DNA from: Helicoverpa zea
Lineage: Eukaryota; Arthropoda; Insecta; Lepidoptera; Noctuidae
Reading direction: 5' to 3'
DNA: 64,000 bases
NCBI RefSeq assembly: GCF_022581195.2
Contig: NC_061461.1
Location: forward strand, 11,718,001 to 11,782,000
Position numbers and translations under genes: made by a program. A model generated the notes under the pieces. It was not told where the DNA came from. It made no database searches and was given only the letters and a program-made list of their open reading frames with translations. Below are positions 34,901 to 46,140 of this stretch, in pieces. The first letter of the stretch is position 1. Each line of letters starts with the position of its first letter.

Positions 34901-35382
34901 TTAACTCAACTGATAGATCTGCCACGTAATTCCGTTTGATTGATCGACAGTACAGACTACAGCTGATGTCCCTAAAATAATCAGTAAAGTGATACAAGAT
35001 ATAGTACGAGTGTACAGGTGTAGGTCACACCCATTGATAACTGGCAACATTGTAACACAGCTGTTCAATGTTTATAAGAATCCTACGCTAAATTAGTCAC
35101 GGCTCAGCCCTACTTTGTAACGTTGGCGTTCACTGAAACTAGGCTAAAACAAAAAACGTGAACATACATAAATTACAAGGCAATGATTACGTAACAATAC
35201 TTTCGTCGAAGAAATGTGACAGTATCCCCGTGCGTCCGTGACACGTTTTCATTTCGACCTACAGTTATAAAGATCATCTAATCCCGTTTAAATTTACAGC
35301 CGGAGGACTAAAATGTATAAGAACAAAGAGATTTTGTAAGCCAGTAACAATGATGAATGGCATCCTGCAAATAATTGTCCTT
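31916..35382. other. Unique non-coding stretch
   Basis: No recognised mobile element. Small structures only: GCCCTAT/ATAGGGC hairpin at 32,592-32,608 and a CRE palindrome TGACGTCA at 34,556-34,563. A B-box-like GGTTCAAAG near 33,988 lacks a tRNA fold. Confidence 0.4.
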
Positions 35383-35560
35383 CGGAGCTAAGGGCGGGGC
35401 GCAGGGGTGAGGGCCGCGCGGGGAGGGTGCGGCGGTGGGCGCGGCAGGGCCGTGACGTCACGAGCCCTGCGGTCGTCGACCCGCGCCGAACAGCTGAGCT
35501 GCCAGCGAGATGTGCAAGTTACGCAGGCCGCGGTGCGCGCCGCCACCTAACGGTATTACT
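35383..35560. promoter_or_regulatory. GC-rich island with CRE palindrome; candidate promoter
   Basis: The most G-rich island of the window (GGGCGGGGCGCAGGGGTGAG and following CGCGGGGAGGGTGCGGCGG) leads into GTGACGTCACGAG, with the CRE at 35,453-35,460, then an E-box CAGCTG. A perfect palindrome AGATAGCGCTATCT lies downstream at 35,740-35,753. No ATG followed by a convincing donor is seen. Promoter or enhancer function is inference from composition. Confidence 0.35.
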
Positions 35561-38500
35561 AATTAAGGTTTTAGCGCCACTGACCGAGTTTTTATTGTAA
35601 ACAGGTTGTACTGATGCCTGTGCACTGTGCACTGCAAGGGTTCGCCTCAGTTCGTACTGCATGCGTAATTACAACTAACCAGTTTTTGCGTTGTTGTGTA
35701 AGTAAACCGAACTCGTATTTACATAAGGAACACGCGAACAGATAGCGCTATCTACGAACGCTATTGTTGGCAAAACAGGTTATCGGCTTATGTAACGAGT
35801 CATTGACCTATAATATCAAAATAAAGAGTTATCACGTCACGATCCGTTTGCTCCCGTCAACCGGGAAGTTGAGCTTTTTCGAACATCTCTTGGAACCGCA
35901 CTTGACAGAACAGACGGCTAATTTAAATTTGAAGCCTCCCCTCTGGTTTCCTGAGAGTCTCCAAGTTTCAAGGTCGGGGTCTTTAAGATATGATAATGAA
36001 GACTGGTTTCCAGCGGCTCGCGCACCCACTTCAGACATTGTCGAAGGAGTTTAGGTTCAATTGGAGACCCATTTTGGGAGCTTTTAAAGTTAATTTAAAC
36101 ACAAGTTTTGAACGAAGGTGATTTTGGTCGTAAAAATATTTGGAGCTTTGTGCGTGTACATGTTTTGTTAAACCTAGATTTTTCGTAGTGTTTATTTGGT
36201 AAAACACGATAGCTATTGGTTCCCGGTATTTGGATAACTGCTGCGTAGCGCGAGGGTATCCGGGATGACCCGATGACCTGAATTGGGTCGCTGGGGACTG
36301 GAGTATACTCGTACAGTAACGCAAAAAGTGCGTTTTGAATAGAGAACCTTTTAACCTTTTAGCATATCAATTTGTTGGAGAAGTATATTGATTCCTGATA
36401 TTGGGAACAGTTCGATAGAGGATAGAAATGTCGTTAAGCGTTCTTATTTATTTAGGACTAAGATATCCCTTTTTGCCACGTGTTCCTTGCTAGTCCTCTG
36501 CAAAGTTGAATTTCGGGGATATCGCAAACCTGAGTTTTTTTGCTGTGGTAATTGAATCAATTTTCCTTGTGCGATTTTTGGTAATTTATATAGTTGGACA
36601 ATGGCTGTTAAATCGATTGTAAAATCTGTCTTAAATATTTTTAATATCGGTTTAGAAAATCCATTGAATTCTATTGACGTCTTAGGAGCGTTACACGCAG
36701 TCTCATGGAATTATGCAGATCCCCATAATGTTGCCAAACTTGCTTTCAGTTGAGGAAAAAATTAGAATAATTTTATGTTGAGAAAGCTCAAACGTTTTTT
36801 ATTTGGACCAAATAATTCTTAAGGGATATAGGATAAAATATTTTATTCTTTTTGTTATCCTATCGCTTTTGGACAAACATAATTTAGAATTTGGGTAGCT
36901 TAGTAGCGAAGGCCTCTCATTTTATATTTATTCAATCGATAGCTCACGTCTCGTTTGGATAAGAAGCTGGGCAATTGTTTGAAGGGTACATACATTCTTT
37001 TGGATTAAATTCCAAGGCTTGCTGTACGGAAAAAAATATACCTATATGAAACGATTTTCACGGGTGTAAGAACGTGAAATCTGAACTACGTTTAAGGAAA
37101 CACAAAGCAAGTCTGTCCAGCAATTTATGATAAATAATATATGAAATAGTAACACTTGAATTAAAGTCAATTAAAATAATAAGGCTATTGTTGACACGCT
37201 CCACAAAGTTGCTCGGGCTAACACAATTGTAAATTGTGACATTATCGCTTTCGAAAAACATAGGCCGGTCTTTGTTTCACATAATAATCTATTTGAGCCA
37301 TACGATATACGATATGGGGCCCGAAAATTTATGGGAACCATGGACTTCAAAGTTTTATTCTTTACAATATATGTACGTAATTATATATTTCCTTCCGTTT
37401 TAGTAGCATGTCTTTCATTTATCGTAGGTATTTACATGGTTATTGCAGAAAAAGGCTGATTATGTATGAGTTTGAAAACTTTGGAAAATATATTGGCAAG
37501 ATGTTAACTTAGTATAGCTTTCGGTAGTTTAAGGACCAGATGACAATTTCACGTAACTTCACGCTCAAATAAGAACACGCTCAACAAACACGAGTCAAAG
37601 AAAGGTTGAGTACCGTTGATCTACACGACACACGAACAGTGGTGTTGTTTGCGCTCCTAATACAGGACAGACGGGATTACAATATAGCAGCCTGTTTGTT
37701 CGCGTCCTTAAGGGAGTTTAATAACGTCGCCTTCCCGTTTTACACCATTGTTTGCCATAATATTAAGGTCCTCGGCCTCCGCTAAATGGAGATTGGGGAT
37801 TTTTTCGTCTGCCCCATGAAATTTTATAGCCCTGTTTATTTTTGTTCGAGTGACCGGGAAATATTGAGGACCGTCCAGGGACAAAGGGTCAGGTGACTTT
37901 ATATTTTCACCTCAATTGAATAATATTAAGGCGTTTTAATTTATTTATTTGTTTGTCTGCGATTTGTCTTGGGAAAGGCTGGTTATCTAATCAAGAAAGA
38001 GATTATGTTGCTATCGAAACGATTCTTCATGTGCATAACTGACATACTGATAATAATATCATCATCAATCGAATTAAATTGATATCTAGGTAATACAATC
38101 GCAGTATTCTAGATTACGAAGCGATATATAGAAATGATATAACCGATCCCAGTCTAGCAATGCCAAAAACATAATCTTTGAAAGAATAATTCGTTGAAAA
38201 CAGCAAAAACATATTTTTTTCTATGAACAAAAAACAGTGCCTTGAGTCGGCCGCGTAAACAAGGCCCTAGTCTGTTTTCTAAAATGTGTACGAAACTCGA
38301 AACTTATATTAACAGAAGTTTTAGAACTAATATAAAGTGTATTTTTAAAGCGGCGCCTGGCAACAGACCTTGTATTTCAGCTGTGGAAGGTATTTAGAAA
38401 GTTAATTAACTTTTACACGTGAAGTTTTCAGAAATTTTCCCAATTGGTCCTAGGTGCCGCGATGATAGTTATGTTTTCAGAACTTAGGACCAACTCTGGA

Positions 38501-41500
38501 CTACGGTGGAGAGCTTTATTACAAATGGACGTAAACTTTTGTGATGTGTTCAGTATTTTAGAGAAATACAGTTTTCAGAAGAAGGATTTAGCTTTTTTGG
38601 GGAATAGGTACTTTAGAACTCGGTCGAGTGTATAAATGTAGATAAAAATCGAGATAAATAAATACGCTTCAATTCATTTACCTCTTATGAAAGGTACACT
38701 TTGGCTTTTTTCCGAGTATTTCTAACCTACTTTTTTTTTATAAATTCTATTCTATTCGAAGTTTCCATAAAACCCACAATTTCAATTCCTTTTAGAACAT
38801 AAATCAAGTATCTACAATCATGGTATATTCAACAGCACATAGCATAATTCGAGTGTCAATCATCGCCTAGGGTGATTGGCACGCAACGTGTAACAGGCGC
38901 CACGTCACGTGGTGATACGAAACGTTTTTGTGACTAGAAAAAACAAGGTAACCGGGCCACCGACCTATCTTATGCGTTTGAAGTATTAGGTGTTCCAAGA
39001 TACTAGGTTTGCGGTAACTGTGATTTTTGAACTGTTCAAAATATTAGTTGGTGTGTAAAGTATAGGTTTTGTCGTATGGAGTGGGTAAGTTATAAAATAG
39101 CTTATGAATTTCTACTTTATATGTATCTGTCGAAGAGCAGATATAAGTCATTCATCTCTCTCACACATCTATTGTTTTCCCTTATCTGTTAAGTGCTTAC
39201 TTTATTTATTACGTGACTTGACAACACGTAGGTACATCCACTGTTACATAACTCAAAACATCCGTTTATTGCCACTTCAAATGTCAAAATAAAACACATT
39301 TTAAATGTCTCGTTGTGGCATTTGGGACCAAAAATATCAAATAAACCCGATTCGATTCCAATTACCTACTGTTAAAGTCAGTTTTATCACAAACACTTTA
39401 TTGACATTAAAGTCCCCTTTTATAAAGAAAATGTAATTCGCTATAAGTGTTACGAAGATTGCGAACAAAGCCGAATATTGACAAGCAATTTCGGAGCATT
39501 TACCGACCCCTTTCACGGGGGATGCAAAAAATTCTAAATTACCAACACGTATTTCGAGCTGTGAGTCAAAAAGAAAAATCGTTTTACCTTATTTTTCCCG
39601 GTGAAAATTGGTTATTACGTTCAAAAGTAGGCCAAGTGGCAACATTGAAACGACATTGAGGTCAGTAGTGCGGGGATGTGAAATATTCCAGCTCAAACCT
39701 TGCGTACAGGCATGATATGCTAAATTAAATGTAGCATATCTGATGCACTGCGGGATTCCGGAATTATTCACATTCCTCAGGCTTATTAGTTTGTTGATTC
39801 CCGCGAGTTCAGTCGTACGATGGTAATTATTTTGCCAGGGTTGAAACAGTTCATATGTATCTAGCTCTATACTTAAGTTCCTCAAAATCGATCCATTGTT
39901 TATGCATGTATGAGGAAGCTTTTCAACCATATATTTTGTCGAAGTTGCAATAACATTTTTTGCATCCCATACATGCGTGGGGTTCGCCCCACATTCGCAA
40001 CGGAAACGGTTACGGAAGAAAGGGCGACGAGCAACCACCAACCGGATAGCAAAGCGTGGGAGTCCCTTCCAGCTATGCTGATGACTCGGTCTGGGTTATG
40101 GGAAGCCATAGGATTATAAACTTGTAAATGCGTAAGAAACTCTATCTGCCAGAATGTTGCGCTTTCACGCCGAAACTACGTCAAAAAACACGTCGAAGAT
40201 CTAGAATCTGAGAAATTACAAAAGGTACTTTTTATACTCGAGACGAGGTTGGAACTGCAGGGAACAACAAATAAATTAACACTGAATAAAAAAAATGGTC
40301 GCTTCTCTACAGCCCAACTGCATTTAGCGTACCCGCATCAACAATCACTGCTAATATTACTAAAAACATCACACCATCCATAACAAGTATTCTCACACGA
40401 TATTTTTAACCTCTCACTAGAGGTATTATTCCCCTCCCTAGTTTCATTACTAAGGTATGCACTATAGATAGCTTCGTTCGGAAGCTGGCTTCAATGTCAG
40501 GGCCATCTCGTAATGAACCCGCAGACTTGCTTTGTCATTTGTGTGGTTATTAACGAATAGAATTGTGGGCGATTCGTGTGTAAGGAATAGGGATGGTGAA
40601 TATTTTTGTGTGAGAAGAAGTTTTGTATGATTTAATATGTAATTATAGAAAATTATGAATCGGAAGATGGGTTTTCTATGAGTTATTAAGAGTATTTTGA
40701 TGTTTTTCCTTCTCACCGGGAAGCAGAGGATGCGGGATGCTGAAGATCGAAGAAAGTGGCGAACTTTGGGGGAGGTTTTTGTCCAGAAATAGACGTCTCT
40801 CAAAACGACGATGTTCCTCCTTCCCAAGATTGCAATTTAAATAATTACGTAACTACCATTAGACCTTTAAATTTTCTAAACAATACAGACATCAATCTAC
40901 AAAATAAGCAGCCAAATCAAAACTTAACAGAATTTATATATCGAAATGCCAGAGCCACGTCTAACAAACTTTGTAAGCTACTTAACGTTCATCAAGAACT
41001 ATGTTCAGGCTAAACTTGTCTCTAATTTTAACCGTCGTCAAAACCGAAGCCTCAATAGGGTTTAGAAGTCAATACCTGGAGCACAATGAAACGAACTTGA
41101 GTTGAAACCACAGACTACAAGTACAGAAGGGTGGCTTCACATAAAATCGACGAAAATTGCCGCACTTTGCTTTGCTGTCTGTATCTTCCAAGTTCTTTTT
41201 TTTGTGACGGTATATTTTCATTGAACTTGGGCTAGATAGACAGTCCACATCCGATAATCGGTGACAGATTTTTTGTGGTAGAAAAATAGAACACACTGAT
41301 ACCAATAGTAAATCCTTGTTAGAACGTTCTACAAAAAATCTTCCCGATCTATCCTACAAAAAGTCGGAAGCGAGCGGGTAGGGTAGCTTTAAGAAAGCTT
41401 AAAAAACGCGTGTTCAAACCTCTGAACGCAGCCTAACTTTTAAGTTCGCGTAGTCGCCACGCGTCGATATCCATCAATGGCCAGTCTTAGACAATAGTTA

Positions 41501-41824
41501 GGGAGTTCCTGTCGCTAATCACCAATTAAAACTACTTCAATACTGTTCTATGGCTCAAAGTTATCCATGGATAAAATTATATGGCTATAGACACTATAAG
41601 TTACAGATCTTCTCAATTTTCTTTAGAAATAGTACTTGTAGTATTATAAGCAGATTCATTGGCAGGTCGGTCAGATTAATCATAGGTACCATATCTACCT
41701 GTTCTTTGGAACAGGTTAATTATTGTAACTTGCAAAAGGAACATAATATAACTCCAAATAATTTGCAGTTTTAAAAGGGTTTCTTTTCTTCAAAAAGTAA
41801 TTGAATTCATAGTGTGCAACTTCA
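35561..41824. other. Unique non-coding stretch
   Basis: No recognised repeat family. ATAGGATAA and TTATCCTAT form a 9-bp inverted repeat at 36,828-36,863. The 150-codon minus frame at 39,589-40,041 and its overlapping frames show no domain, so I reject them as genes. Confidence 0.4.
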
Positions 41825-41872
41825 GTAAGTATATGAAGAGCATAAACATTTGCTGGTAGGCTATATATTCAG

Positions 41873-41950
41873 TGCGGGACAAATGGACGGGACGTGACGT
41901 GGGTGACGCGCCGCGCACGTGTTGCGGGACGGCGGCGTCATGGCGAAGAC
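41873..41950 (+). other. Exon-like core 1 (78 nt, open, phase 0)
   Basis: Bounded by TATATATTCAG (acceptor-like, though with a poor pyrimidine tract) and GTGAGTAAG (strong donor). It is open in frame 0 for 26 codons, beginning CGTN and ending RRRHGED. A second frame is open too, so openness is weak evidence in GC-rich DNA. It also contains ATGG in good start context at 41,940, four codons from a stop if unspliced. Alternatively TATATA plus TTCAGTG could be core promoter elements, but they sit too close for a standard TATA/initiator pair. Confidence 0.25.
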
Positions 41951-42093
41951 GTGAGTAAGAAGGTTAGTATCAACGTTACGTTGTAGTAAAAGTTAATCAT
42001 TAAAGAAGTGCATAGAAAATGTTATTGTTTTAGTGTACAATATACTGAAGTATATGGACAGTATAAAGATTTGCTGTTCGGCTATATATTCAG

Positions 42094-42120
42094 TGCGGGA
42101 CGGCGCGTCACGGCGAAGAC
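42094..42120 (+). other. Exon-like core 2 (27 nt, internally deleted)
   Basis: Same acceptor-like and donor-like edges as core 1. Relative to copies 1 and 3 it lacks 50 bases between two TGCGGGAC repeats plus one more base nearby. The total of 51 keeps the length a multiple of three and preserves the RHGED-type ending. The ATG of core 1 is ACG here. Confidence 0.25.
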
Positions 42121-42264
42121 GTGAGTAAGGAGGTTTGTATCAACGTAACATTATAGTAAAAGTTAATCATTGAAAAAGGATATACAATATGTTATTGTTT
42201 GTTATGTATACTATGCTGAAGTATATGGACAGCATAAACATTTGCTGGTAGGCTATATATTCAG

Positions 42265-42342
42265 TGCGGGACAAATGGACAGGACGTGACGCGGGTGACG
42301 CGCTGCGCACGTGTTGCGGGACGGCGGCGTCACGGTGTAGAC
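42265..42342 (+). other. Exon-like core 3 (78 nt, open, phase 0)
   Basis: Same length as core 1 with six substitutions and no indel. In frame 0, four change the amino acid and two are silent, so there is no sign of protein-level constraint. Several changes are C/T or G/A at or near CpG. ATG is ACG here. The edges TATATATTCAG and GTGAGTAAG are conserved. Confidence 0.25.
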
Positions 42343-42420
42343 GTGAGTAAGAAGGTTTGTTTATGTAACTTATAGTAAAGAAGGGTATGCAATATCCTAT
42401 TGTTTTATAGTCAAAATGCA

Positions 42421-43400
42421 TCGCGCAACAAGAGGGCCACGGTCATCGAAAATATTAACGGACTGATTACTTGAAATTATGACATACAATTTTTAAACTT
42501 CGATTGTTTAAAACGTCTCAGATGTCGGTGACAATGGGCCTTAAAATAAAAAAAAACGTAGCTTTCATTTTAATACTGAATACCTTTTCCTAAAATATTT
42601 TTCATTTCAAAAGTTTTATCTTAAGATTTTACGCTACGAATACTAAAATAACATTTTTATTTTCCTCGTAAAAATAATACAAACCACAAAGCTTAGCATA
42701 GCATTAGAAAGAGCCCTATTGCATAGAATTCGTAATAAAAATGCAGGCAACACGGGAAAAGACACAAAATATCACTAGTACGTGTGCAATCTGCAAGTGC
42801 ACGGATGCAAAACTGTTATATGTACGAATAATTTGTAGTTTTGTGGCTCTAATAGTATTTGTTCCTATTACGCTGTGAAAATAACTTGGATTGAAAATAT
42901 ATTTTACTACACGTTGTCTTAGCTAGACACTTTGGCATTGTTTAATAAAATAAATATCTAAGAAAGACAAAATAACAATTTATTTTGACGTTTCTATGAT
43001 ATGTATAGATTGGTAATATCCTAGTCTCTGAACCTATTCTGAATTTTAGAGAAATGTTACCTATTTGAACTTATTTCATGACTAGGATTTTTTTTTGGAA
43101 AGAAAATGTGTATCATGTCAGCTAATACAACGAAATACCCGATATAAACCAATTAATCACAATAAAAGGCACAATCCCAAAATTACCGTACCACAACAAA
43201 GACCTTCTGTCATAATCCATGACACACAGGTCGCATGTTCCCCATACGCGTCTCATTAGATAACTGCAGCGAATGAATACTAATGCATCCCATGGACAGA
43301 TGCATGCATGCATCAAATAAATCTTAAATGTTTCAGATGCAAGTGCGAGCTATAATATTAGTAGCAGATAGATCATACAAGAAAAATCTGCAGACATTTT
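42421..43400. other. AT-rich non-coding stretch
   Basis: A perfect 16-base palindrome GATGCATGCATGCATC lies at 43,299-43,314. No repeat family or exon is recognised. Confidence 0.4.
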
Positions 43401-43540
43401 CTTGGTAGGCCCAAGTTCACCGGCGACATAAACGTCAAAAAAACGATTTTCTTTAAAAATGGAACGTGAAAATTCATAGAACTTGTTTTAAGAAAACTGA
43501 TGTTTATGTTGTCGGTGCACTTGGGCTTTAATAGACCAAG
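43401..43540. mobile_element. Small MITE (~118-140 bp) with inverted arms
   Basis: The left arm at 43,409-43,436 (GCCCAAGTTCACC..., GACATAAACGTC) and the right arm at 43,499-43,526 match at 24 of 28 positions in inverted orientation. Further shared TTTTCTTTAAAA-type sequence lies inside, and CTTGGT/ACCAAG lies outside at 43,401 and 43,535. A partial relative is at 5,449-5,519. No coding sequence. The superfamily is unknown. Confidence 0.75.
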
Positions 43541-45419
43541 TAATATCAAGTGACTAAGCTGTTATATAAGGAGAGTAGAAATTGATATCTATGCACATTG
43601 CAATTACTATTAGTTTGATTATTTATCGTCATACGCAGCTGCATCAATTTGACCTAATTATAGAACTGATAAGGGAAATATTGGTCTTGGTTTGAATATG
43701 TATTTTAGAAACCGAAAACTCGGTGTCATCGTCCTTTAAATTGAAAATTAAAATAGTCTAGAATAACATTTTGCACAAACAAATATATTGAAATCTTTAC
43801 AGCGCGGTGTACGTCGGGTCAACAACTACTGATTTAAATAAACGTGACCTCAAGCGCTTTAACAGTTGGATTACATAAACAAATTGTAACAACACATAAA
43901 ATATGACAGTTTACGATCAAAGATGTCACTCGTTACGCATATTTACCGTTCTAAAAACATAATCCGTGTGTTTAAGGACGCACAAGACGATTCGGTCATT
44001 CGTACGTCGAGCACATACTTGTTAATATCATTAAAAGCTTATAAATAGACCTACTTAAATCCCGAAACGAATGTGGAACGATAATAAGATATGCAGCCCG
44101 CGTGCACTCGAATCGCACAGTCGACGCGCGTCTTGTGTGAGAGCCCCCTTAGCGTAAAATTAGGCCTGTTAAACATGCACACTGGAGAAATAGGGTTCGT
44201 CGAAACAGTTCTAATTGAAATTTCCTCGGCGACATTTGGTACAGTTTTGCAATTGGAACTCAAATAATGAAATGGAAATTTGTTTTGTACACCACCACCG
44301 CAATGTTTTCTAATTCCCTCAGGGATCGGGAAGCAAGAATAATGTACTCTCCACCAAAAATATACACAACTTTTTCGAAGATAAACATCATTGGGGAATG
44401 GTAGGCTTGGAACTATTTATTAAATCCCTAAAGCATAACAGTATTTCTGTATTCTCCGCCCACAATAAAAAACGTTAGCCACTTAACTAAGCGCTGTTAT
44501 AACCAACTACAATTAGTACGCTTAAATAATTAATGTGAAGTTACTACTTCGTTTTCCCAAAAATTAACGCGTGTAATTAACACGAGAGCCGGGGAAGGTA
44601 ATAAGACAATTTGCGTCACCTCAATTTATAATAGAACCGCGGTATATTTCATCTAAGTGACTTGTTGACGACGATGAAATATCACTTCATTAACTTGCAG
44701 GGTTAGCAGAATTTCCTGTCTCGTTTGTAGCACCGCATGCGTCTGACGAATGGAGTAAACAGCATTAATAATATTGCTTATTGTGAATAGAGGCGACGCA
44801 TGCAGCGTCACTGCGGCTCGGCAGCCCTACACACACAGCCGTTTACAAACAGATTTCACGTGTGTGAAGCCATAAAGAAGTGGCACAATCAATTACATAC
44901 GGCTCTGGCGTTGTGAAATCGTCAGTTTAATTAGTAGATACTCGTTGCATAACTCCGGCCGCGGATCGGCCCTGTGAATACACTACATTCGCAACGTCCA
45001 AGCCACGCCATAAAACGTTCGTTGACTCTAATGTAGGCCTATAAAAATTATACTAATAAATGCGCGTATTCCTCTGTTTGAAGAGGCGTTTGCTGATGAT
45101 AAATGGACGCGTTTATGGGCTGTGTGTTACTTTGATAACATGTTGCAAGGTAGCTACGGGATTCGGAGAGTCATGCTCTAAAAATAAGTCCAAATTATTG
45201 ATGCGAATAAAGCGTTTGTACTTGTTGTTTGATTTAGGCCACCAGGTTTATCTGCGTTCTTTTTCATCTTTATGTATGATACTTGTTGCATAAATCGTAC
45301 AGTTTTCAGAGGTCATCAACACTACACGTATGAAACTATGATGTGGCGTGAGAATATGTACGTTTAAGCAATAGGCGTGCTGAGGTTCAACGGACCGTTT
45401 TTTTAGTATTTAGGTTGCA
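43541..45419. other. Unique non-coding stretch
   Basis: No recognised mobile element, exon or RNA gene. GAACTGATAAGGG at 43,663-43,675 resembles part of miR-184 but has no matching hairpin. Confidence 0.4.
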
Positions 45420-45710
45420 ACGATTTGCGCAAACGCGCGTGCATCGGATGCGTAGAGCGCGTTATCGAAGCCGCGTGCGAAGAACCAACTAACGGGTCAG
45501 CCGGGCCAAAGTAAACAATTACGATAGCATTGTTCGCGCGGTCGACGACCCGCGCGCCACTCCGCCCCGCGCGCGGCGTATTACCAAATCGCGCGGCCAC
45601 TCGCGCGCACCAAACGCCACGCACGCGCCTCAGCGATATCATTTGCATGCGAATACGTGATTCACCTGACGCCGCCCGCGAACCGCTATCTCGCCGCACT
45701 ATCTCACACT
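45420..45710. other. GC-rich island
   Basis: Contains GCGCGGTCGACGACCCGCGCG, CCCCGCGCGCGGCG and CACGCACGCGCC, plus an octamer in reverse, ATTTGCAT, at 45,641-45,648. Long frames on both strands are Arg/Ala-rich, as expected from CpG-rich DNA, with no domain. Candidate promoter or regulatory island. Confidence 0.3.
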
Positions 45711-45839
45711 CCCCAAAAAAACAAAGCCGCAATCTCAGATCTCTGATAAACTTGTTACACAATTCAATAATCTAACACCGAACACGTGTCCCACTACTTT
45801 CGTTTTCGCGGAGAATTTGTAACAGTTTTTGAAAAAGTA

Positions 45840-46140
45840 TGTAATCACGCGAGGTCCGACGGCGCGGCTCGAACCGAACGTTGTTTTTTCATTTATCACG
45901 CGGTTCGTTTCATATTTCATGTTGTCTCGGGAACGGGCGAGTTCTAAAATCTTACCAGAAAAGAAAATATCCTTCCATTTTCGGCGCGCTAAACAACGAC
46001 AGTGATCCAGGGGGAGGAGGGGGACTCCTTACTGTTTTCGGAACAAAACGCCGCCGGAAACTCGTCAATATATCAGAATTGTCCAATGCAGAGAAAGAGG
46101 AAAACTCGAAGGGACGCGATGCGGCCATCGATAGTTTCTG
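45840..46140. other. Moderately GC-rich region with a G-run
   Basis: Includes CCAGGGGGAGGAGGGGGACT at about 46,006-46,026 and CGCCGCCGGAAAC-type sequence. The G-run has only two tracts of five, so a canonical G-quadruplex is not established. No exon is supportable. Confidence 0.25.

Larger units (their letters stand above)
41825..42420 (+). repeat. Three-copy tandem repeat (periods 221 and 171 bp) with GC-rich core and donor-like motif
   Basis: Anchors: the TATATATTCAGTGCGGGAC block at about 41,862, 42,083 and 42,254, and GTGAGTAAG at 41,951, 42,121 and 42,343. Each copy runs from a GAAGTATATGGACAG-like start through CATTTGCTGG, TATATATTCAG, a CpG-rich core, GTGAGTAAG and an AT-rich tail TATAGTAAAAGTTAATCAT. 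Copy 2 is shorter because its core lost 51 bases. The cores contrast sharply with the AT-rich flanks. It is either an exon or promoter unit that was triplicated or a satellite-like repeat. The family is unrecognised. Confidence 0.85.

Noticed and set aside
39589..40041. 150-codon minus-strand open frame
   Set aside because: No known domain or repeat, and other frames of similar length overlap it on both strands. Most likely chance.
43663..43675. GAACTGATAAGGG, resembling the 3' part of miR-184
   Set aside because: The bases before it do not match, and no complementary arm lies within hairpin distance.
46006..46026. G-run as a possible G-quadruplex
   Set aside because: Only two G5 tracts plus GG pairs, so it does not meet the usual four-tract pattern.
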